A stretch of 64,000 nt of DNA from Echinometra lucunter (lineage: Eukaryota > Echinodermata > Echinoidea > Camarodonta > Echinometridae). Below the pieces are notes generated by a model. That model did no database searches. It was not told the DNA's origin and saw only the letters and a list, made by a program, of their open reading frames with translations. The translations under genes were made by a program, and so were the position numbers. Each line of letters starts with the position of its first letter. The first letter of the stretch is position 1. Shown piece by piece: positions 41,001 through 48,701 of the stretch. The stretch covers positions 22,138,350 through 22,202,349 of the forward strand of contig CM057167.1 of the NCBI GenBank assembly GCA_029962745.1, read 5' to 3'.

Positions 41001-41106
41001 TGCAGGCGCCCTGTATGCTGGGTTGATGTGCGGAACGAAGATCCTGAACCGCAACCTGATTAGTGATCTGACCACCCTCAAAGCCAAGAAGAAGAAGGCT
41101 AAATAA
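25211..41106 (+). CDS. RETSAT: All-trans-retinol 13,14-reductase (retinol saturase)
   Basis: This flavoprotein of the ER membrane saturates the 13-14 double bond of all-trans-retinol. Exons: 25211-25418, 32169-32351, 33395-33639, 34285-34486, 35809-36006, 36608-36727, 37404-37655, 38801-38967, 39548-39707, 40976-41106. All introns are GT-AG and in phase, giving 621 aa against about 610 in human. A hydrophobic N-terminal segment (about 13-35) is a signal or anchor. The FAD-binding Rossmann motif [15 protein letters not shown] (82-96) is followed by [35 protein letters not shown] and the end [20 protein letters not shown] are family hallmarks. The C-terminus KKKKAK fits a dilysine (KKXX) ER-retrieval signal. 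The ATG is chosen because the hydrophobic segment follows at once. Intron 1 is 6.75 kb and full of repeats. The gene is complete; identity is secure. Confidence 0.96.
25508..26388. mobile_element. Possible element with about 50-bp inverted ends in RETSAT intron 1
   Basis: The left arm (25513-25563) reads TGATCAGGTAGTCCAGGGAC then TCTGGAGAGTAAAA and an A run. The right arm (26333-26390) is the reverse, T run then TTTACTCTCCAGATGTTCCT and GGACTATGATCAGG. The interior has no coding frame. It may be a mobile element or two opposed copies of one repeat. Confidence 0.5.
25575..25905 (+). repeat. Duplicated segment, copy 1 (RETSAT intron 1)
   Basis: Words such as CCACTTGCACGAATGCCAGG, GAAAGTAGTGTTCTCTGTC, GTGTAAAAAGCAAACATTTT and CAACTATAGAGGGCAGCATT recur in the same order at 26735-27325. 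The other copy carries about 290 extra bases. The duplication is direct, about 1.15 kb apart. Confidence 0.75.
26735..27325 (+). repeat. Duplicated segment, copy 2, with about 290-bp insertion
   Basis: Homology to 25575-25905 is interrupted between about 26903 and 27190. The extra block is less AT-rich than its surroundings and begins with CTTCTTCTTCTTTGG. On the minus strand it has an open frame (27083-26886) that I cannot assign. It may be a retroelement fragment inserted after the duplication. Confidence 0.65.
27370..28620 (+). repeat. Degenerate repeat units of about 150-250 bp interrupted by a MITE
   Basis: Each unit carries a version of ATATCTCAAGAACCGTTGGA, AACTTCAAACTTGGTGC, CATAGGAAGA.GATCTGATT and AGGTCACAGAGGTCAA. 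Four or five units can be followed. Family A copy 3 sits within one of them at 27753-28168. The layout (CTTCAAACTTGG plus AGGTCA words) resembles that of the minisatellite at 811-2486 but the units differ. Confidence 0.6.
27753..28168 (-). mobile_element. TTAA-flanked MITE, family A copy 3
   Basis: TTAA (27753) CCCATTCGTGACAG..CTGTCATGAATGGG TTAA (28165). Compared with copy 1 it has a 6-bp insertion (CATGTA near 27931) and a 6-bp deletion near 28022. The shared minus-strand open frame (28034-27753) therefore stays open at 93 codons. Confidence 0.8.
28619..29241. mobile_element. TTAA-flanked MITE, family H
   Basis: TTAA (28619) AGGGGATAGAAAATGAGAAA then TCATGGGGAAA; the right end is TTTTCCCCATGATTTCCC then ATTTGCTGGCCTCT before TTAA (29238). 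The inner part of the ends matches over about 20 bp. The interior is 615 bp and non-coding. A run of G (about 29252-29268) follows. Confidence 0.7.
30597..31053 (-). mobile_element. TTAA-flanked MITE, family B copy 3
   Basis: In reverse relative to copies 1 and 2: TTAA (30597) AGTGATTACACAATGGTAAA..TCAGCATTGGGTACCCCCT TTAA (31050). It is about 30-40 bp shorter than the others because the internal palindrome (about 30866-30910) is rearranged. Its closing TTAA is also the first base group of the next element. Confidence 0.8.
31050..31557. mobile_element. TTAA-flanked MITE, family C
   Basis: TTAA (31050) AGGAAACCAACGCCCTTAAA then TCAAGTAGTTTTTAAA. The right end TTTAAAAACTACTTGACCTG then AGGGTTTTGGTTTCCT precedes TTAA (31554). 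The terminal inverted repeats run about 37 bp. Internally, ATAGCTATTGATGATGTCAT and ATCATTAATAGCTATGGTAG suggest a longer, decayed palindrome. Confidence 0.75.
31636..32130. repeat. (ATT/ATC)n microsatellite next to RETSAT exon 2
   Basis: About 495 bp of ATT and ATC triplets with occasional GTT, including a longer internal period (the stretch near 31700-31790 recurs near 31820-31900). The tract ends about 40 bp before the acceptor of exon 2 at 32169. The very long open frames here are artefacts. Confidence 0.95.
32480..32840 (+). mobile_element. Dispersed 'ACCCCCACCAAATGAAGTTT' element
   Basis: It begins TACCCCCACCAAATGAAGTT then TGAAGGGGGTACATAGGAGT and ends GGGGGTATCAATCACCTTCA then GTGATATTTCTAGTT. 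Two internal units share CAGATTGAACTA.TTCCTCA and TTTTCAAGCAATGCTCA. It is non-coding. Confidence 0.6.
35252..35403. mobile_element. Short GGGCCC-type element, family F6
   Basis: The left end GGCCCTGTCTTACAAAGAAT then TGCGATTGATTCAAAT mirrors the right end ATTTGAATCAATTGCAACTC then TTTGTAAGACGGGGCCC. This is a nearly complete 150-bp palindrome in a RETSAT intron. Confidence 0.75.
35561..35790 (+). mobile_element. tRNA(Met-CAT)-like SINE
   Basis: The head (35561-35632) has box A TGGCTCAGTGG, an anticodon arm GGT-CTCATAA-ACC (would-be anticodon CAT) and box B GGTTCAAAACC. The body contains CCTTTGGTAAGGTATTAATC and TTGGTCCCCTGGTTGC. A reverse fragment of the same body is at 6255-6355. The exon-5 acceptor (35808) follows directly. 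Confidence 0.6.
37713..38075 (+). repeat. Dispersed repeat, copy 2 (partner of 507-665)
   Basis: It starts GGTTCTCACTAGAAAAAAAT and ends GTACTGGCGAGAACC, an imperfect inverted end pair. The part from 37925 matches 507-665 word for word with scattered changes. It lies in a RETSAT intron. Confidence 0.55.
38420..38786 (+). repeat. Shorter relative of the 811-2486 element, abutting RETSAT exon 8
   Basis: It begins GAGAGACTAAGGGATCC and ends GTGGCGAGACACATTATGGC, the same ends as the element at 811-2486. Two or three internal units carry AAACTTGGATGATAGATGC and GGTCAAAGGTCAAATGAGG. It ends about 15 bp before the exon-8 start (38801), so its edge adjoins the polypyrimidine tract. Confidence 0.7.
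38993..39204 (+). repeat. Tandem duplication, two units of about 100 bp
   Basis: TAACATTACATGCTGTTTTC..AAGAACTGTTCAAGCAGTAACAACTTGA is repeated at once as TAACATTACATGTTGTAGTC..AAGAACTGTTCAAGTAGTAACAACTTGA (words shown in part). The pair is in the intron after RETSAT exon 8. Confidence 0.8.
39866..40035 (+). pseudogene. Two decayed copies of the end of RETSAT exon 9
   Basis: The end of exon 9 encodes [20 protein letters not shown]. At about 39966-40030 the same frame reads MFTGET, stop, TTLRP, stop, TPIPNIYLS, with TGG and GAG turned to TAG. At about 39870-39935 another copy reads FFETW and then loses frame, with RPETP recovered in the next frame, and ends CTCAG followed by GTATCC where a donor would be. 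Both lie in intron 9. A weaker trace (GACCTAGACCATCTCCAAT) is at 39789-39807. Confidence 0.7.
40575..40933 (-). mobile_element. TTAA-type MITE, family G copy 2 (inverted)
   Basis: The right end (TTAA 40930) read in reverse is AGGGGTTCCGGTAACTTTGT, matching the start of copy 1 at 13964. Shared interior words include CATTTGCAAA, TCCGGTCACTTATATTTTCA and CAGGGCTTCGAGTTTACACA (variants). Similarity fades left of about 40575 and the second TTAA was not identified. Confidence 0.65.
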
Positions 41107-41773
41107 TTTTAACAAATCTTTAAAGGGAAACAGAAACAAATCATCTTTACAAAGCCAGGGAAGATAGTACCAAACCTTCATATTAAAGCAAAGTTTTTTT
41201 TTTTTTTACAAATTTGACACAGGTATATGCTATGTGTTCACAGTCCTGTTTGCTAAATAAAAACAACAACAGCAACAGCAATAACAAGGGGAGTAAAAAA
41301 ACACAGAAATTGTGCAAATGCTTGTTTGATCTGTTTGTTTGTTGTTGTTTGGGGGGGGGGGGGGTCAGTCATTTTTTTGCATGCTTAATTTTGAAGGCAA
41401 AAAAACTTCGCCCTCTTAAACATGATTGCAACATATCCTATCAAGTTTAGCCCATGGGTACCTTTATACATGTAGTTTCCTGTTATTAAACACACAAGCC
41501 TTCTCCATGACTCTGTAGAGAACTGCTCAAAGCAATGCAAATAAAGTAAGTTGATCTATTTTTCCTTGAAATTAACCTGTCATGTGACAAGGACTTTAAA
41601 ATTCTTCTCTGTATGTACTCAGGAAAAATTGCAGTTATAATTAAGATCATCATTATTTGTGTGACTGTGTGTGTGCCAAAAAGTGATGAAGTCTTCTACA
41701 TTTGCTGGGAGGCTTTGCTTATTTTCTGAATGAGAGCAGTTGCAAACCAAGAGAAATTATCGCTCAGGAGATA

Positions 41774-41949
41774 CCTGGGCTGCGTTTCACGAAACCGTCA
41801 TAATTCTAACTTCTCGGACATCCCATAGAAACGCGTGTTGTAGAATTAACATGCGTCTCTATGGGATGTCCATGAACTTAGACTTATGACGTTTTCGTGA
41901 AACGCAGCCCAGCCTTAGACTTATGACGTTTTCGTGAAACGCAGCCCAG
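41774..41949. mobile_element. Short CTGGGCTGCGTTTCACGAAA element with a duplicated right end
   Basis: The left end CTGGGCTGCGTTTCACGAAA mirrors the right end TTTTCGTGAAACGCAGCCCAG. The inner arms carry ACATCCCATAGAAACGCG and CGTCTCTATGGGATGTCC. The last 35 bp (TTAGACTTATGACGTTTTCG then TGAAACGCAGCCCAG) occur twice in tandem. Confidence 0.75.
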
Positions 41950-42022
41950 ATATCTTAAATATTCAAATAGTATGTGACTATTTTTACTTTTCAATAAAAT
42001 AAGTGCCATGAAGAGTGACTTC

Positions 42023-42173
42023 TGGGCCCCGTTTCATAAAATTTATCAGTAACAACTGCCACAATTCTTTGACAAATTTGCTCCAGCCAATCAAATGCAA
42101 GGATTTCAGTAGCTTATAACAGTTATTGCAACTTGTTATTGATAACAGGTTTTATGAAACGGGGCCCTGATTG
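42023..42173 (+). mobile_element. Short GGGCCC/GTTTCAT element, family F1 copy 3
   Basis: GGGCCCCGTTTCATAAAATT..AGCCAATCAAATGCAAGG..AACAGGTTTTATGAAACG then GGGCCC. It is the same as the family at 8795, 12713 and 51984. Confidence 0.8.
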
Positions 42174-42655
42174 GGATGAAGATCCTTGGGTCAGTGAATT
42201 TACGACTTATGAGAAATTTAATGTTAAAATTTTTATTTTTGGAGTGGAATAAGTGAATCGTATATGAGCACATGATCAAAGGGAAGGAGTATATAGTCTA
42301 TTCAAATGCTGCTGTGACCCCAAACCTGGGGTAGACTTCTTGTAATTCTATGAATCTAGGATGTAATGACATGTATAATGCATAATGTAGCTGGACTTGT
42401 AAAACTTGGAAATGGTATTGTACAAAGTACCTGTACCATTCATTCTGTGCCATTCATGTATATGTAATTATAAAGACAAACTTCACTGTATCTCACGTTC
42501 CAAGTGGTGGTATTCAATCATACTTTTAAAATTATAGTATTTTCAGTAGATGAAAATGTAAAAACAAAAACAAATTTGAATAGATAGTGTGTTTTAAATT
42601 CAGCATGCGCGGTTTCAATATTTGAATATTATATCAAAATTTTGGTGGTGTAAAT

Positions 42656-42908
42656 TATGGTGGCCCTGAAGTACATGTACGCTCGACGACAGGTCATGTG
42701 CTACGTGAATTTTGCATCCCAGGTCCTGAATTTCGCATCGCGGGTCGTGAACTTCGCATCCCATGTCATGAATTTTGCACCACGGGTCGTGAATTTCACG
42801 ACTGGGATGCAAAGTTCAGGTCGCGAAATTTACGACTAGGATGCAAAGTTTGCCCCAAAATTCACATGGCACATGACCTGTTGTCGAGCGTACTTCAGGG
42901 CCACCATA
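42656..42908. mobile_element. Inverted-repeat element with TATGGTGGCC ends
   Basis: The left end is TATGGTGGCCCTGAAGTAC then GCTCGACGACAGGTCATGTG. The right end is CACATGACCTGTTGTCGAGC then GTACTTCAGGGCCACCATA. The interior repeats a GTCGTGAATTTCGCATCC-like unit of about 25 bp four or five times, first in one and then in the other orientation. Confidence 0.8.
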
Positions 42909-43526
42909 GTAAACCCTTAATGTCATTGAAAGGTTACCCTTGTATATTTGATGATGGTTTGTAAAGAAGGAACATAACTAAACAACTGAGTTCACAAAAT
43001 TGAATTTACATTCTAATATGCTTGCAATTGTTTAATCATTTACTAACGATGATAATGACATACTGGAGATTTTATTGTATCTACATGTATTTAGTTTGTC
43101 ATGTTTTGTATCAGGAGTTGCAATAAGAAAAGATACAGTTTTATTTCTATGACATTTAACCTTTCTGATTTACCTTTATTATTGAGAGGTGTTGAATATT
43201 TTCAATAATAAAGCTGATTTATAATCAATATAAAATGAGATTGTTTATAATTTCCTTTTTTTTTTTAATTTTGCTGTGGTCTGTTTTTGCTTTTTGCTAT
43301 TTTTAAATTGGATTTATAAACATTTCTTTTCAATCAGAAACAGTTGTGAAATCTTCCAATGTGCATTCCTGTCAGAAGAATAAACTAGAAAGCACAATCT
43401 CTCGTTTCAAATCTCCTTTGAAGGTTTCCATGGTGGTAGAATGATGGCAGTAAGCATGCTTACCGAAACATTGAGAATGAGTAGGTCCTTTTCAGGACCA
43501 AATTTATTTCCAAGAAAGAATACATG

Positions 43527-43686
43527 GGGAGTGTTTCATGAAAGGACTTGTCAGATGTTTTATCCGACAAAGTCTGTTTTATCCGACAGTTGCCATAGTA
43601 ACGATGCTTCTCAGCCAATCAAAATCAAGGAAAGATGTCAGATCTGACAACTTGTCAGACAACAAATGTTGATGAAACGCTCCCCA
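43527..43686. mobile_element. Short GGGGAGTGTTTCATGAAA element, family F4
   Basis: The left end GGGGAGTGTTTCATGAAAGG mirrors the right end TTGATGAAACGCTCCCC. Internal arms carry CTTGTCAGAT and ATCTGACAACTTGTCAGAC, and the centre carries CAGCCAATCAAAATC. Confidence 0.7.
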
Positions 43687-43896
43687 GGTGTACTTTGAAG
43701 CCTTCTTCTGCCATCATTTCAAAACATTTCAATGTCACCAACTCAATAATTATTCAGAATTCAAGAAAAGCTACAATTCTGGAATAATTTTACCTCAGAG
43801 AGTTTATTTTGGTTTTCGTTGATAGTAAATTATGAAGTGAATCTGTTTTGGAGGAAAATATGAGATAATAGCCACCAGCTATCCATGGTTAACTCT

Positions 43897-43940
43897 CTCT
43901 CCCTCTCCCTTCCTCTCTCTCTCTCTTTTCAAATCTGTCT

Positions 43941-43981
<41 letters not shown>

Positions 43982-44244
43982 GTATTCATTTAGTTTTCTT
44001 ACTCGGTTTGTAATTGTGTCTTCTGTTCACTTGGCCTGTCTGCCTCTGTCTCTCCTACATGTACCTGACTATGCCCTTCTTTCCCCTCTTTTTTAAGTGG
44101 AACATTTCATTCATGGTTTATTCACTGGGTATGTAATATATCTTCTACTCTCTCTCTGTCCCATCTCCCCCCCCCCCTTTTAAAAAGTGAAACATTTGCT
44201 TTGTAGTTCGTTCATAGGATGTGTATCTTCTCTCTCACTGTCTC

Positions 44245-44285
<41 letters not shown>

Positions 44286-44500
44286 TCTTTCTCCCCTTTC
44301 CCTTTTTTTCAAAAGAACATTTTTGTTTGTTCAATGGGTTTATAACTACTACTCTCACTGTCCTCTCTCTCTATCGTTCCCTTTCTAAAAAGTGGGGCAT
44401 TTTTTATTCATCGTGGCATGTTCACTATGTTTAATCTTCTACTCCCCCCCCCCCCCCCCCCGGGCCCCTCTCATACAACAAGGTACAAACACATACACTG
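43897..44500. repeat. CT-rich region with (TC)n microsatellites and C runs
   Basis: Uninterrupted (TC)n at about 43946-43978 and 44246-44282, a C run at 44444-44460, and four diverged units of the type TTTAAAAAGTGAAACATTTG followed by TTCATAGGATGTGTATCTTC. Open frames of Ser-Leu repeats here are artefacts. Confidence 0.8.
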
Positions 44501-47256
44501 TACAATGTCATGCTCTGCTCAAAGAAAATAGCGAAACTCTCTCTGCATCCTTTTCATAACTCCGAAGAGTGACATTTTGTATAATTTAATCATGATTTCT
44601 CTCATTCTTTGTTCTGTTTTTTTTTTTTTTCAACAAGAATTATTGCAACACAATGGAAGCATCTGTCAATGCATTTTCAATGTCCAAGATAGGATGATGA
44701 AATTTACAATATAATACACAACCTCTTCACAGTATACAAAAATATGATACATCCACTTCAACTATTCATTTAACTAAATAATGAATTGTTTTTTGTATGT
44801 ACAATGTAAAATAAATTCAAAGCAAACAGGTAAATAAATAGAGATAAACTGTAAGTACATAAAACTAAAAAGCATCAAAATAATCATAATAGATGTAAAA
44901 GTATACCATATTACTTCATGATGATGAAACATTTTCAGAAACTTTTATCAAAAAAGATACATTTACCAAGTAATTCAGCAAAGGTCATCCTCCCATGGCC
45001 CATAACTATGAACTCCAGTATAAAACATCAATATCAAAAATTAAAATGTTTCTTAACAAGGATTTTCTGTTACTTATGAAAATTTCTGCTCTCTTTTGAA
45101 AATTCAAAGATAACAAGCTCATAGAGTGAACTCCAATGAACGCAAACTGGTATCAATCCAGTAGAAAATGACCAAAGAATTATAAAAACTCTTTCCTAGT
45201 AAAACTTCAAACATTCACAAAACAACGTCAAATTGTTCATAATTTTTGTCTTTTCAAGCAACAAGGGAAGGAACCACATCAAGTGTCTGCAATATATTTT
45301 CATGTACCGTAACAATTATATCTTGTAGAAACTTTAATATTTCAAGAAAATTTGCACAACCCCCCCCCCCCCCCAAAAAAAAAGTGTTATGAACTTATTA
45401 TAACAGGATGTAAATGGAATGAAGGGTCTTAGCAAAAAAAATTGTGCTAACATCCATGACATCAGCAGCTAATGAGCTATACTGGTACCTATTTATGGCA
45501 AGACAAAATAATTTCACTACAAATGTTTCCACCTGAAATTGTAAGTTTTCAGCCAATTTCTACAAAAATTCAGCCAATTTCTGTCAATACTTTCAGAAAA
45601 TTTTATTTGCATTCACCATGCAAACCTAGAAAAAATACCACACACACACATACACACACTCCCCTCCCCCTTTAAAAAAAAAAATCATCGATCAGAATCG
45701 TAGAAAGCAATATAAAATAGCAGCCTTGGCCCTTTTTTTCATCTGGAGACTTATTTTCATCTTATATTCACCTTTGAAAACATTCCTTCATAAACATCAA
45801 TAACTATAATATCCTAGTAGCAAAGAATCATTTATATCGAAACAAAAGTTAAGCAGCCAAACTTCAATGGGTAGTGAGATGACAACCCATTAAATGAAAA
45901 TTTTGTGTGTGAAATATTCAAATTTTTGAAAAATATTTTTGAATAGCTTTATGATTCATTTAAACTAAAGAAGACTTATGAAATAATTAATACATGTAGT
46001 AATTTTAAAACCAAAGTACCTTCAAATATCAAAGTTCATAAATTCTACAATTGGTTGTATTTACATGAATTCTTTGGTAGGCAGCTATGATTTGAAGCCT
46101 GTCGCACCATAATCTTACAAAACATTCAGCAAAAAAAAAAATCAAATTTCATGAAAGTTCATAAAAGTGATAAGCATTACAAAAATAGCAACAGAGTAAA
46201 TGTATCAAAACATATGTAATCAAAGCTTGAAAAGAAGAAGAAAAATGAAAGGCAAAATTCATAATTTGAAAGATTTTAAAAGCAGTGTTCAATTTCTTCC
46301 TCCATAAAAACTGGAAGATAAACAAATCAATGTAAATAATCAATTGAATTTAATAATTCATTTATTTCTAGCATCATACACGTATATATTCTCCTATGAT
46401 TGCAATGATACAAGATTTCAGTATAACATCCTACTGCCGCTATCTATTTTCGAAACAAAAGAATGAATTACAAATGCAAACCAAGACAACATAACAAATA
46501 GTTTTAAGAAGCAAGATGAAACAAATAGTTAAAAATAAATGTGGCGAGTTGTAGACTGCACTACTTAAGGGCACTCAACTATTTCAAACACAATGTATGA
46601 ATTTATATCAACATAGAAGCAGAATGGCCTAAAATGATCATATATAAATTGCCAAAGATGAATAATATTCAACATACAAAAGGTTCAGAGATAAAAGACA
46701 AAGGCAAATTAAATAATGATGCTACAGCAGAGATATAGTATGAATCTTCTTAACTTATTTGTGTAAAAGTAAATGAATTCTTGTCAGCTTATGAATAGAT
46801 TTTTCTGTAATTGTGGACTCAATCAAATGATATTTTCTTGGCTCTCAGTATACTAACTATTTCACTCGAATTTTAAACACTGATCATTTCCCCTTCGTGT
46901 AAAATCAGGAAAGAATTATATTTTTTCCCATTTCTGCACAGAAATATTGTGCAGATACTATAACACCAAAAAGCTACTCATAACAATTTTCATATTCAAA
47001 CTTATGACACTATAATAAAATGAAAAGAAGAAATATGAAAATATGAAAAAATGAAAACATAAAAAATGAAACATATAACACTACAATAAAATGAAAAAAA
47101 GAAATATGAAAATATGAAAAAAAGAAAACCTAAAAAATGAAACCATGTACTGAGGTAACTAGAAAACAATACACTATAAGTATCATAAGATTTCTTTTTT
47201 TTTCTTCAAAAGCATAGTGAAAAGTTATAATGCTTCAGGAAGATTTATGATAATGC
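44500..47256. other. AT-rich gene-free interval
   Basis: No exon-like open frame, tRNA or clear element ends were seen. The interval contains a C/A run at 45361-45382, a (CA)n tract at 45640-45659 and AT-rich sequence. A TTTATT at 46361-46366 (AATAAA on the minus strand) could be a distant RECK polyadenylation signal. Confidence 0.5.
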
Positions 47257-48052
47257 GGCCTTGATCTGGAAGAACTGCGTATCTCAATTTTTTGACCTTT
47301 ATAGTTTTTTGGTCTATGATAATCTACAAAACATCATGTTTAATGTGTCCAAATGTCATGTAATAACTATTTGTCGTTTTAAAAATAAAATTCACAAATT
47401 TCCACCGTTTTGGGAAAAAGTGACGTAATTTAGCAGGCAGAACTGCGTAACTTGAGTTTTTCAATCAGAAATGGACTATCGTTGTCTATTTTTCAGGTAA
47501 AGGTACGTAAGTAAAATTACGTTGTTTTGGCAGATCATTGTCCTCGACATGAGGCAGGTTGTGCGGCTGGCAGAACTACGTATCTCATACGCGCGTGCTG
47601 CACTAACGGGATTCTTATGATCTGGCAAAACTACGTATCTCCTGCTTGAAACCGCGCGTGCCGAATTTAAAACACACTATCTATGCGCACTAGGAAGATG
47701 CGCTGTTTTGCCAGATCCCAGCGCACGCGTCACATGTGGCATCGATCGGGTGTAATCTGGCAAAACTTTGTATCTCAAAGTTACATAGTTTTGCCAGATC
47801 ATTATGCTGGTGAGTGTGCTGCATTGATCTGGCAGAACTACGTATCTTTTAAAAAACTGCAAAATATTCATAAATAGTTGATGAAAAATTCATATTTTGA
47901 GTTAAGTAAAAAAATACGTTTCCCTCTTCTTATAGAACACAATTCCAAGTTGCAAAAATAAATACATGAAAAAAGGCAAGCATTTAAACTTCAAACGTGA
48001 ATATCTCGAAATCGCTAAAATAGAGATACGTAGTTTTGCCAGATCACAGCCG
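47257..48052. mobile_element. Element built from inverted CTGGCAAAACTACGTATCTC copies
   Basis: The ends are CGGCCTTGATCTGGAAGAAC and, reverse-complemented, CGGCTGTGATCTGGCAAAAC. Inside, the word CTGGCARAACTACGTATCTC or a close variant occurs on the plus strand near 47569, 47622, 47757 and 47831. Reverse copies or half-copies (TTTTGCCAGATC) occur near 47705, 47788 and 48033. No transposase frame is present. It begins about 650 bp past the RECK stop. Confidence 0.75.
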
Positions 48053-48701
48053 AATGGTAGAAATTTAGAATGGCAAAGTATTCTAAGCCCCCGGGGGATA
48101 AATTACACTTTTAAGTGATTTGCATTCAACTATATCCATGACTATGTGGCCTTGCAATGCAAATAAGAAAAAAGAAACATCAATTAATGGATGCCAGCTA
48201 ATGATAGTGCTATGCTTGATTTAAAAGGATTATCAACTGTCATTTGCATGATAAGGAAAGAAAATATTCACCCTTTACAATATTAAGAAGTGGTGAGTGT
48301 GGAAGAAGGTAGGAACATATAAAAACTCAACTTTTCTTAAAACATATGATATCAACCTCAAATGATGCTCGGCTTCAACTATTCCCCATTCCCCCAACTT
48401 AAAATGAAAAGCAAGCTGCATTACTCATATATTTTTTAAAAATCAAAGTTAAAGATACTCTAAAAAGACAGAAAACAAATGCTCAGTACATTTCTTCAGC
48501 CAACAGTAACACATAGCATTTGGAAAAAGCCAAGATACGTCATGAAAGATAAATACAATATTCTTAATTTACAGTATTCATATAAACTCATATGTACAAT
48601 TCAGAAGATTTGCATATATAAAATATGAAGTTAAAATCTCTTTTAAATAGCATGTTTCTTTGGAAAGATAAAAGTTTCTATGTTTTGCTACTTTCTTACT
48701 G

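Larger units (their letters stand above)
41107..43230 (+). other. RETSAT 3' UTR / 3' flank
   Basis: No further coding frame follows the RETSAT stop. AATAAA signals occur at 41256-41261, 41540-41545, 41992-41997 and 43207-43212. Which is used cannot be told from sequence alone. Three inverted-repeat elements (listed separately) lie in this stretch, so a long 3' UTR would carry them. Confidence 0.5.
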
